Position numbers and translations under genes: made by a program
Source: an uncultured Clostridia bacterium
GTDB taxonomy: Bacteria; Bacillota; Clostridia; Christensenellales; UBA3700
Length of the DNA: 9,565 bases
Direction of reading: 5' to 3'
NCBI GenBank assembly: GCA_947176115.1
Contig: CAMWPK010000047.1
Span: 1 to 9,565 of the forward strand
Notes under the pieces: generated by a model
What the model saw: only the letters and a program-made list of their open reading frames with translations
The model's database searches: none
What the model was told of the DNA's origin: nothing
Part shown: piece after piece, positions 1 to 5,287 of the stretch
How the letters are laid out: each line of letters opens with the position of its first letter
Numbering within the stretch: the stretch's first letter is position 1

Positions 1-5
1 CTTCA

Positions 6-103
6 TTTTACCGAAGGTAAAACTTCATTCCGTCTGTGACGGAATTTCACTGACCGCATAGCGGTCAACTTCATACCTAAGAGCATCTCAATTGCTCTTA
101 GGT
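6..103. repeat. Array of four short hairpins with conserved spacers
   Basis: Four inverted repeats follow one another. TTTTACC/GGTAAAA has loop GAA (6-22). TTCCGTC/GACGGAA has loop TGT (28-44). TGACCGC/GCGGTCA has loop ATA (51-67). ACCTAAGAGCA/TGCTCTTAGGT has a 7-base loop (75-103). The first three have 7-bp stems and 3-base loops. The stems differ in sequence, but the linkers are variants of ACTTCAT or TTTCAC (ATGAAGT on the minus strand), and one more begins at base 1. The array therefore runs off the left edge. The last hairpin overlaps the end of the 88-387 gene. Similar chains occur as interspersed non-coding elements in clostridial genomes; their function is unknown to me. A role as a 3' end structure for the minus-strand transcript is possible, but no T-run follows any stem. 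Confidence 0.75.
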
Positions 104-387
104 ATATAATATCCTCCTCTAAACGTCCGCCAATCTATCGGCGGATTGTCTTTATTTATTATAGGACAGCCGAAATGATCGGGCGCAGGAACGCCGAGGG
201 CTTTTGACGCCTCTTCTACGGAAGCAAACTCTTGCCAAGAGTTCATACCCTCTTGGGTATTGGTGATTACCCTGTGTCCGCACAACAACTTACCGTTCAC
301 GACCTTTGCAAGTACTCTGCCATTGACCGTATATCTGAAGAATACGTCTTTGGGAATATCGATTTTTGGCTTTGCTACTCTGGGCAT
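88..387 (-). CDS. Hypothetical protein, 99 aa, second gene of the unit
   Basis: I do not recognise the family. The protein is soluble, with no signal peptide or membrane segment, and is rich in short beta-type stretches (FFRYTVNGRVLAKVVNGKLL near residues 11-30). A possible helix follows (SVEEASKALG, about 56-65), then a Pro/Gly-rich tail ending GGYYIPKSN. The ATG at 387 is chosen over the upstream TTG at 420. It has AGGGAGA about 8 bases upstream and leaves a 1-base gap after the stop of the preceding gene; the TTG start would overlap that gene by 32 bases. The tight spacing suggests co-transcription with, and perhaps a job related to, the LRR/InlB-repeat protein upstream. The UGA stop falls in the loop of an 11-bp hairpin whose 5' arm is the last coding codons. 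Confidence 0.7.
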   Translation of the reverse strand: MPRVAKPKIDIPKDVFFRYTVNGRVLAKVVNGKLLCGHRVITNTQEGMNSWQEFASVEEASKALGVPAPDHFGCPIINKDNPPIDWRTFRGGYYIPKSN

Positions 388-388
388 A

Positions 389-1840
389 CTATTCTCCCTT
401 TGGGACAAACTTTTCGTCAAAATACTCCTGCCCCATTACTTGAATATCGTACGCAAGATTTAGCGCCTTGTAGTTGGCGTAATGTTGAGGTTGTACGAGC
501 AAGGTAGGACGGGTAACGTTGCCCTTTAGATCCTCGCTAATGAAAGTATTGTCAGTAATCATATCGGAAATGTCTGCGTTGAGTATAACCCTTTTAAGAT
601 TAAAGTTGTTGTATACGCTATAATCTCCAATACTTAAAATATTAGGTGGCAAGGTCAATTCTTCTAAGCCTGTATTTGCAATGCCGTACGCGCTGAAAAA
701 ACTGACGCTGTCGGGGATAATGAGATATTTCAAGTTGGCGTTGTTGGCGATAGCGTACGTATTTATTGCCGTGCAACCGCTCTCAATTCTAAGAACTTCC
801 GCTCTAGGCGCAAAAACCAAAAAACGTTCGCCGTTATAATCGACAAAGAGATAGCCGTCTTTGCTTATGCAGTCGGTATTATTTGCGGGGAAATATATAC
901 CGCAGACGTTGGAATCGAGCATCAGGGCTTCGCATTGAGATAAATCTAATAAGTTGTTGCCCAAATGAATATGGCATCCGCGAGGTATATTTGCGGATAT
1001 GACTTGCTCAAATCCGACGACTTTATGCCCCTCATAGAACTCAGGTACGTAGATATGCGCGCCGACGTGTTTTCCCAAAGACGTGACTTTGCCTTGAGAT
1101 ATAACAATATCGTCAGTCATATAGTTGAGATACAACTGCGTATCGCCCTCGACGGTGTCTTCGTCCATGTTCCATATTCTCTCGGTATTGGGATTGTACC
1201 AACCGCCTACGAGTACGCAATTCTCCGGCAAAGCATATTGTGGCGGAGTTAACTTTGCGCCTGCAAGCGTCAGTTTTTCTTCAATGAGTTTGCCATTGTC
1301 GTAGAATTTCACGGTATGCCATTGGATTTTCTCGACCTTTTCAAAGAACTGACTGCCGAACTGCTTCATTGCCTCGTCAATAATATCTTGGTGAATCTTG
1401 CGTAAATCTTCAAGCTGTTTCAACACTTCGGTAAAGACGTTGGGAGTATCGTTGAGGTCCTTTTCAAGTACGCATAGCGAGCCTTCTACGTCAAATGCCT
1501 TACAATTCTTGCTTACGCTTTTGAATACTATAGAATTGTCGTCGGGATCGTAACCTGTGAGTTGCATATCCACGTGACCTCTAAATTCCGTGAGATTGTT
1601 GGGCACGGTAAAAGAAATTCCGCCGTCTACGTAGTTGAGTATAGGCGAAATATACTGCGCCTTAGGAATACTCTTGCTGTTGTAACAAATAAACTCAAGA
1701 CAGTAATTGTATCTTTCTGCATCGCTTGCGGTAGATGTGATAACTACTGTATCCGACAGAGAGTTGTTTTGCGCCAACGTATAACTACGATACGCTTCAA
1801 GCAGACCCGAATCACTGTGGTATTTGTATTTTAGTATCAT
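389..1840 (-). CDS. Mosaic protein: baseplate-like N-terminus, coiled coil, InlB-type repeat and BspA-like LRRs (483 aa)
   Basis: Residues 1-125 are beta-rich and contain FRGHVDMQLTGYDPDD and VFKS, resembling the N-terminal domain of phage baseplate/tail-fibre (BppU-like) proteins; this is a weak similarity from memory. Residues about 130-172 are a predicted amphipathic helix or coiled coil. Residues about 176-240 (VKFYDNGKLI ... LTPP ... VGGWYNP ... LYLNY) match the InlB B-repeat (Listeria-Bacteroides repeat) pattern well. Residues about 262-460 carry BspA-type leucine-rich repeats (LKYLIIPDSVS, LEELTLPPNILSIGDYS, LKRVILNADIS), which usually mediate protein binding. The ATG at 1840 is preferred because GGAG lies 6 bases upstream; the ATG at 1852 and the longer frame to 1930 lack a ribosome site. 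No signal peptide, lipobox, LPXTG or membrane anchor is visible, so export is unexplained. It could be a domesticated phage-tail-like adhesin or an intracellular binding protein. Confidence 0.75.
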   Translation of the reverse strand: MILKYKYHSDSGLLEAYRSYTLAQNNSLSDTVVITSTASDAERYNYCLEFICYNSKSIPKAQYISPILNYVDGGISFTVPNNLTEFRGHVDMQLTGYDPDDNSIVFKSVSKNCKAFDVEGSLCVLEKDLNDTPNVFTEVLKQLEDLRKIHQDIIDEAMKQFGSQFFEKVEKIQWHTVKFYDNGKLIEEKLTLAGAKLTPPQYALPENCVLVGGWYNPNTERIWNMDEDTVEGDTQLYLNYMTDDIVISQGKVTSLGKHVGAHIYVPEFYEGHKVVGFEQVISANIPRGCHIHLGNNLLDLSQCEALMLDSNVCGIYFPANNTDCISKDGYLFVDYNGERFLVFAPRAEVLRIESGCTAINTYAIANNANLKYLIIPDSVSFFSAYGIANTGLEELTLPPNILSIGDYSVYNNFNLKRVILNADISDMITDNTFISEDLKGNVTRPTLLVQPQHYANYKALNLAYDIQVMGQEYFDEKFVPKGE

Positions 1841-1880
1841 ATACTTCTCCATTCTTAGGGGAAAGAGCGAAGACAACTTT

Positions 1881-1908
1881 ATGATATACCAAAATATCCC
1901 CGCGTCAA
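1881..1908 (-). promoter_or_regulatory. Candidate sigma-A promoter of the LRR-protein unit
   Basis: On the minus strand TTGACG (1903-1908) and TATCAT (1881-1886) are separated by 16 bases. This would start transcription near 1875, giving a leader of about 35 bases to the ATG at 1840. It supports the shorter start, because the ATG-less extension to 1930 would lie upstream of the transcript. Confidence 0.5.
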
Positions 1909-1938
1909 GACTTTTATGACCCAAATTCAAATTGCCTA

Positions 1939-1967
1939 TTGAAAATAAGATTTTTATATGATATAAT
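1939..1967 (+). promoter_or_regulatory. Sigma-A promoter of the lipoprotein gene
   Basis: TTGAAA (1939-1944), a 17-base spacer and a consensus TATAAT (1962-1967) lie upstream of the gene at 2079. The predicted leader is about 105 bases and AT-rich. A small inverted repeat near 2031-2047 (TTGCGC ... GCGCCAA) is too weak to call a riboswitch. The promoter is arranged divergently from that of the LRR-protein unit. Confidence 0.65.
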
Positions 1968-2078
1968 GATAAAAACAGATATAGAACTTTCTATTTGATA
2001 TTATATTTTATTTGCTATTACAACGTACGTTTTGCGCAATGCGCCAATAATATGAATTAAGATAAGGAGAATAAATCT

Positions 2079-3065
2079 ATGAGAAAATTTAGAATCCTTT
2101 TTGTATCCATCTTGTTAATGAGCATTTTAACAACGTCAATATGCTTATGCGCTTGCGATAATTCTGATAAAATACCTACCCTTGCTTATTCACAGGTTTA
2201 TTTTCAAAACCAAAATCCGCATATCACCGATTATTTTGATAATGAGTCCAAACTAACTTTGACAGCAAAAATTAACTCCTTAAAAGAACTTAAAAGTTTT
2301 TGCGAAGAAAAACATTTGCAAGTATACAACGAAAATGATAAGCCCTATAAATATGACGGTTTTAGTAAAAAAATTAGAGAATACGACGATAAATTCTTTA
2401 GAAAACACTCTATTGTTTTGGTATTACTTTTTGAAGAAACTACTGACATTTACCTATATGATTCAATAGATATAAATGGTAAATCAATGACTATAAACTT
2501 TATATCTGCAAATGGCGATTATTATGCTTATCCACACACACAAATTCGCATATTTGAAATAAATAAAACAATAGCTAGAAAAATAAAAAATATCGATGTG
2601 CAAATGAATCTTGGAGAACTTGACCAAAAAGCCAATATAAAGCTATATAGTAACGGCTATCTACATCTAAAAAATGATACTGACTATTCAATAAAATTAA
2701 CTTCCGTTGAAGATGTAACAACTATTTGCGATGATACTACTTCTTCAATATTTGAAAATAGCAGTAAATACTCAAACAATAAAGGAATAATTAAAAAGCT
2801 CAAAGAATATGACGAAGAGTTTTTTGAAGAAAAATCATTAATTGTGTTGTTTAGATTTAGATCTAGTAGCGGATACTTCTTTTACGTAAAAGATTTTGAA
2901 ATTATAGATAATTCTTTTAATATTACGTTAGCAAGAGATCTACCCAAAGAATCCGTTATGTATCCGTGTGATGTAATTACTTGTGTATACTTTTTAGAAT
3001 TTGATAAAGAAAAAATAAAAGACGTTACACAAATAAACGTCCAAGAAATACTTATTCAACAATAA
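2079..3065 (+). CDS. Putative lipoprotein with two related modules (328 aa)
   Basis: The N-terminus has a basic start (MRKFR), a hydrophobic core, and the lipobox L23-C24-A25-C26. It should be cleaved and lipidated at Cys26 and held on the outer face of the membrane. The ATG follows AAGGAGA with an 8-base spacer. I do not recognise the mature domain. It contains two diverged copies of one module, about residues 60-175 and 202-322. Compare IREYDDKFFRKHSIVLVLLF with LKEYDEEFFEEKSLIVLFRF: each is followed by a Tyr-rich strand, a second beta segment, and a closing helix or strand (KIKNIDVQ and KIKDVTQINVQ). The gene is much more AT-rich than spoIIE or alaS. It is monocistronic, between its own promoter and a terminator at 3096-3124. 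Function is unknown; a surface binding role is only a guess. Confidence 0.8.
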   Translation: MRKFRILFVSILLMSILTTSICLCACDNSDKIPTLAYSQVYFQNQNPHITDYFDNESKLTLTAKINSLKELKSFCEEKHLQVYNENDKPYKYDGFSKKIREYDDKFFRKHSIVLVLLFEETTDIYLYDSIDINGKSMTINFISANGDYYAYPHTQIRIFEINKTIARKIKNIDVQMNLGELDQKANIKLYSNGYLHLKNDTDYSIKLTSVEDVTTICDDTTSSIFENSSKYSNNKGIIKKLKEYDEEFFEEKSLIVLFRFRSSSGYFFYVKDFEIIDNSFNITLARDLPKESVMYPCDVITCVYFLEFDKEKIKDVTQINVQEILIQQ

Positions 3066-3095
3066 TATAAATTACTTTCATTTGAAAACAATGTT

Positions 3096-3124
3096 ATCTC
3101 CCTAAATTATTTGGGAGATTTTTT
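3096..3124 (+). terminator. Rho-independent terminator after the lipoprotein gene
   Basis: The stem ATCTCCC (3096-3102) / GGGAGAT (3113-3119) has a 10-base AT-rich loop and is followed by a T-run to 3124. It lies about 30 bases after the stop codon on the same strand. Confidence 0.85.
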
Positions 3125-3154
3125 ATAAAAATAAATCCGCCGAAAACCGACGGA
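3122..3154 (-). terminator. Rho-independent terminator of the 63-aa gene
   Basis: Read on the minus strand, TCCGTCG (3148-3154) pairs with CGGCGGA (3136-3142), with one T-G wobble and a 5-base loop, followed by TTTATTTTTA. It lies about 35 bases past the stop at 3190. Its T-rich tail abuts the plus-strand terminator, giving back-to-back terminators between convergent genes. Confidence 0.7.
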
Positions 3155-3189
3155 CATTTTCTTTCGTATATCTTTCTCAAGAATTTTTC

Positions 3190-3381
3190 TTAAGCAATTT
3201 CTTCAATCTTCAAGGCAAATTTCTGCCCATTGAAAAAACTAAGTACCAAAGATTGCCCGTCATTTGTAAAAGTTCCGCAATAGTATTCCTTAATCAATAC
3301 CTTTAAGTCTAAGAGTAAGTCTTGCTCGTCTATCTTTGTGTTTAAGTCGTTGTTTACAACTTCCAACTGCGTAATAACCAT
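3190..3381 (-). CDS. Small hypothetical protein (63 aa)
   Basis: This short soluble protein begins MVITQLEVVNND. It is predicted to have an acidic amphipathic helix (about residues 12-42, containing KIDEQDLLLDLKVLIKEYY) followed by a beta hairpin (SLVLSFFNGQKFALKIEEIA). I recognise no family. The ATG at 3381 is chosen because AAAGGAGGT, a near-perfect anti-16S match, lies 6 bases upstream; a start at 3411 would place this site inside the gene. It has its own promoter (3430-3458) and terminator. It is transcribed divergently from the double-HTH cluster across about 130 bases, so it may be a partner, regulator or target of that cluster; this rests on position only. The strong ribosome site suggests high expression. 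Confidence 0.7.
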   Translation of the reverse strand: MVITQLEVVNNDLNTKIDEQDLLLDLKVLIKEYYCGTFTNDGQSLVLSFFNGQKFALKIEEIA

Positions 3382-3387
3382 ATCTAT

Positions 3388-3396
3388 ACCTCCTTT
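3388..3396 (-). promoter_or_regulatory. Strong ribosome binding site of the 63-aa gene
   Basis: AAAGGAGGT on the minus strand, 6 bases before the ATG at 3381. It fixes the start choice against the longer reading frame from 3411. Confidence 0.85.
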
Positions 3397-3429
3397 TGTA
3401 TTCGCTAACAATTTCTTTAGCGTAACTTC

Positions 3430-3458
3430 ATTATACCACCGCCAGCTACCAAAATCAA
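3430..3458 (-). promoter_or_regulatory. Sigma-A promoter of the 63-aa gene
   Basis: On the minus strand TTGATT (3453-3458), a 17-base spacer and consensus TATAAT (3430-3435). The predicted start of transcription is near 3423, leaving a leader of about 40 bases with the ribosome site at 3388-3396. Confidence 0.65.
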
Positions 3459-3478
3459 TAATTTTTTGGGGACTTATG

Positions 3479-3492
3479 GTGATAATTATAAC
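3479..3492. promoter_or_regulatory. Imperfect palindrome upstream of the HTH cluster, candidate operator
   Basis: GTGATAATTATAAC is a 14-base inverted repeat with a single mismatch around ATAATTAT. It lies just upstream of the ribosome site (AAAGGAG, 3494-3500) of the first HTH gene and about 20 bases from the -35 of the divergent 63-aa gene. The position suits autoregulation by XRE-type proteins. AT-rich DNA yields such palindromes by chance, so this is tentative. I could not find a convincing plus-strand promoter: GATAAT at 3481-3486 has no good -35. Confidence 0.3.
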
Positions 3493-3509
3493 AAAAGGAG
3501 AAAAATTGT

Positions 3510-3953
3510 ATGGATTTTTTGTCGGATTTTGTCGAAAATCTTAATGAGCTTATGTTTGACAAGCAAATGTCTATTAACACTCTTTGTAAAGAACTAAATT
3601 TAGACTTATCTCAATATTATAGATATATGAGGAAAGAAAGTAAGCCATATCTAACGACAGTAATTAAAATAGCAGACTATTTCTGTTGTTCTATTGACTA
3701 TCTTTTAGGTCTAGCGCCGTATTTGAGCGACGATAAACTCAACTACACTCCACCATTTAATGTAGCTTTTGCTCAAATACTAAACGAATATGGGGTTTCT
3801 AGGTATCAATTAAATAAGCATACTAAAATTGCTAACTCTGCTCTTGATAATTGGTATAACGGAAGCCAAATGCCGTCATTAAAAAGCGTAAGAAGACTTG
3901 CAAAATATTTCAATTGCACAATTGATAAACTGCTCTGTCGTGAATATAGATAA
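3510..3953 (+). CDS. Double XRE-type helix-turn-helix protein, copy 1 (147 aa)
   Basis: The whole protein consists of two XRE/Cro-CI type HTH domains. The N-terminal domain is about residues 7-68 (FVENLNELMFDKQ ... TLCKELNLDLSQYYRYMRKES ... VIKIADYFCCSIDYLLGL). The C-terminal domain is about residues 83-147 (VAFAQILNEYGVSRYQLNKHT ... ALDNWYNGSQMPS ... RRLAKYFNCTIDKLL). They are joined by a conserved linker, APYLSDDKLNYTPPF. Each domain shows the usual ending, a helix followed by F-x-C-(S/T)-I-D-x-LL. There is no sensor, protease, kinase or toxin domain. The ATG follows AAAGGAG at 9 bases. It is the first of four tandem paralogues and is closest to copies 3 and 4. The likely role is a DNA-binding regulator, with the two domains acting like a covalent dimer. 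Targets are unknown. Confidence 0.85.
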   Translation: MDFLSDFVENLNELMFDKQMSINTLCKELNLDLSQYYRYMRKESKPYLTTVIKIADYFCCSIDYLLGLAPYLSDDKLNYTPPFNVAFAQILNEYGVSRYQLNKHTKIANSALDNWYNGSQMPSLKSVRRLAKYFNCTIDKLLCREYR

Positions 3954-3956
3954 TTT

Positions 3957-4397
3957 ATGAATGAATTATTATTACTGGAAAGACTTCAAGATTTAATGTT
4001 AGAACACAATCTTAACGCTACTCAACTAGCTAAAATAATAGGTTGCAGAAGGTCAAGCATAAACAATTATGTTAACGGCAAAAAAGTTCCTTCTGTAGAA
4101 ATAAGTATACGATTGGCTAATTATTTCCATTGTACTATGGAGAACTTGTTAGGTATAGACTTAGAAAATCACATCAACGAATTTATATCTTGTCCACCAT
4201 TTAAGGACAGACTTCCGTTTCTGTGTGAGCATTTTGGTATTTCAAGATACGAACTTTGCAAGCGTATGGAAATTTCTGAATCCGTTGCGTATTATTGGGC
4301 AAAAGGCACGACATCTCCCTCGTTAGAAAGTGTTATAAAAATTGCAAAATGTCTTGACTGTTCCATAGACTTTGTAATAGGTAGAACTAGAATATGA
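3957..4397 (+). CDS. Double XRE-type helix-turn-helix protein, divergent copy 2 (146 aa)
   Basis: It has the same architecture as its neighbours but is the most divergent member. The N-terminal domain (about residues 6-66) is close to the standard HTH_3 pattern: LNATQLAKIIGCRRSSINNY, then VNGKKVPS, then IRLANYFHCTMENLLG. The C-terminal domain (about 82-143) reads GISRYELCKRMEISESVAYYWAKGTTSPS, then VIKIAKCLDCSIDFVIG. The linker lacks the APYL/DDKLNY sequence of copies 1, 3 and 4 but keeps a PPF. It starts 3 bases after the stop of copy 1 with no evident Shine-Dalgarno sequence, so translational coupling is likely. Its stop overlaps the next start (ATGA). A distinct DNA or protein partner is plausible. 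I am confident of the fold, not of the role. Confidence 0.85.
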   Translation: MNELLLLERLQDLMLEHNLNATQLAKIIGCRRSSINNYVNGKKVPSVEISIRLANYFHCTMENLLGIDLENHINEFISCPPFKDRLPFLCEHFGISRYELCKRMEISESVAYYWAKGTTSPSLESVIKIAKCLDCSIDFVIGRTRI

Positions 4398-4837
4398 ACA
4401 TAATGGATGCTTTTGTCGAAAATCTCAATGAACTTATGTTTGACAAACAAATAAAAATCAAAAATCTTTGTGAAGAACTAGATATTAATTTATCACAGTA
4501 TTATAGTTATTTGAATAATGAAAGTGTGCCATACCTTACAACGGTCATAAAAATAGCCGATTACTTTGCTTGTTCAATAGATTATTTGTTAGGATTAGCT
4601 CCATATTTAATAGACGACAAACTTAACTATACTCCGCCTTTCCACATAGCTTTTGCACAAGTATTAAAAGAAAACGGTAAATCGAGATATCAACTAAATA
4701 AAGAAACTAAAATAGCAAAATCAGCTCTAGATTACTGGTATCATGGCAAGCGCGTACCGACTTTGGATAGCGTAATAAGACTTACCAAATATTTTGACTG
4801 CACTATTGACAAACTACTTTGCCGTGAATATAGGTAA
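4394..4837 (+). CDS. Double XRE-type helix-turn-helix protein, copy 3 (147 aa)
   Basis: A close paralogue of copy 1: FVENLNELMFDKQ and the linker APYLIDDKLNYTPPF are shared. The two HTH domains are at about residues 7-68 and 83-147, and the protein ends in the same LLCREYR. The start at 4394 overlaps the previous stop by 4 bases (ATGA). It puts FVENL at residue 7 exactly as in copies 1 and 4, and is therefore preferred over the ATG at 4403. The helix preceding the wing differs from copy 1 (SQYYSYLNNESVP against SQYYRYMRKESKP), which suggests altered binding specificity. Bases 4736-4797 are identical to 5184-5245 in copy 4, pointing to recent recombination between the copies. Confidence 0.85.
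   Translation: MNIMDAFVENLNELMFDKQIKIKNLCEELDINLSQYYSYLNNESVPYLTTVIKIADYFACSIDYLLGLAPYLIDDKLNYTPPFHIAFAQVLKENGKSRYQLNKETKIAKSALDYWYHGKRVPTLDSVIRLTKYFDCTIDKLLCREYR
4736..4797 (+). repeat. 62-bp exact direct repeat, first copy
   Basis: Bases 4736-4797 are identical to 5184-5245. They encode the C-terminal HTH segment WYHGKRVPTLDSVIRLTKYF in copies 3 and 4. Flanking codons differ at many synonymous positions, so the identity stands out. It suggests gene conversion or unequal crossing-over. Confidence 0.9.
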
Positions 4838-4841
4838 GAAC

Positions 4842-5285
4842 ATGAATTTGCAAGAACATTTTGTCGAAAATCTTAAAGAACTAATGATTGACAACGATTT
4901 GTCAGTTAAAACTTTTTGTGAAAAACTTGATATTGGTAAGTCTGAACTTTATAGGTGTTTGAGAAAAGAAAATTTACTTACATTATCGTCAATTATTAAA
5001 ATTGCTGACTATTTTTGTTGTTCTATAGATTTTCTTTTAGGTCTTGCACCATATTTAAGTGACGACAAACTCAATTATACTCCTCCGTTTAATATCGCTT
5101 TTAGGCAAATACTTAGTGAATACGGGATAACACGGTACCAACTCAATAAACACACCAAGATTTCAAATTCAAGAATTGACGATTGGTATCATGGCAAGCG
5201 CGTACCGACTTTGGATAGCGTAATAAGACTTACCAAATATTTTGATTGCTCAATTGATAAACTACTTTGCCGTGAATATAGATAA
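4842..5285 (+). CDS. Double XRE-type helix-turn-helix protein, copy 4 (147 aa)
   Basis: The fourth tandem paralogue again has an N-terminal HTH (about residues 7-68: FVENLKELMIDND ... TFCEKLDIGKSELYRCLRKENLL ... IADYFCCSIDFLLGL), the APYLSDDKLNYTPPF linker, and a C-terminal HTH (about 83-147) ending LLCREYR. The ATG at 4842 is chosen. It lies 4 bases after the stop of copy 3, has AGG inside the last Arg codon 8 bases upstream, and gives the same 147-residue length and FVENL register as copies 1 and 3. The frame also extends upstream to a TTG at 4794, but that part overlaps copy 3 and does not align. The gene ends 2 bases from the convergent stop of spoIIE, with no intrinsic terminator visible. 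Confidence 0.85.
   Translation: MNLQEHFVENLKELMIDNDLSVKTFCEKLDIGKSELYRCLRKENLLTLSSIIKIADYFCCSIDFLLGLAPYLSDDKLNYTPPFNIAFRQILSEYGITRYQLNKHTKISNSRIDDWYHGKRVPTLDSVIRLTKYFDCSIDKLLCREYR
5184..5245 (+). repeat. 62-bp exact direct repeat, second copy
   Basis: Partner of 4736-4797, offset by 448 bases (one gene unit plus the spacing). A deletion between the repeats would fuse copies 3 and 4 in frame at the WYHGKRVP segment and remove one gene. A second shared run of 23 bases follows at the very end of both genes. Confidence 0.9.
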
Positions 5286-5287
5286 AT

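Noticed and set aside
1..103. Hairpin chain as a CRISPR array
   Set aside because: Units are about 23 bases with palindromic, differing stems and 6-7 base constant linkers; there is no long identical repeat with unique spacers and no cas gene.
388..420. N-terminal extension of the 99-aa protein from a TTG
   Set aside because: It overlaps the end of the upstream gene; the ATG at 387 has a good ribosome site and a 1-base gap.
3338..3544. Plus-strand open frame ending inside HTH copy 1
   Set aside because: Covers the divergent intergenic region, overlaps the 63-aa gene antisense and lacks a ribosome site; not a real gene.
4794..4841. N-terminal extension of HTH copy 4 from a TTG
   Set aside because: It overlaps copy 3, starts with TTG, and would break the shared length and FVENL register seen in copies 1 and 3.
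3510..5285. HTH cluster as a toxin-antitoxin or prophage immunity locus
   Set aside because: No toxin, integrase, excisionase, ImmA/IrrE-like protease or phage structural gene lies next to the cluster, so the label is unsupported.
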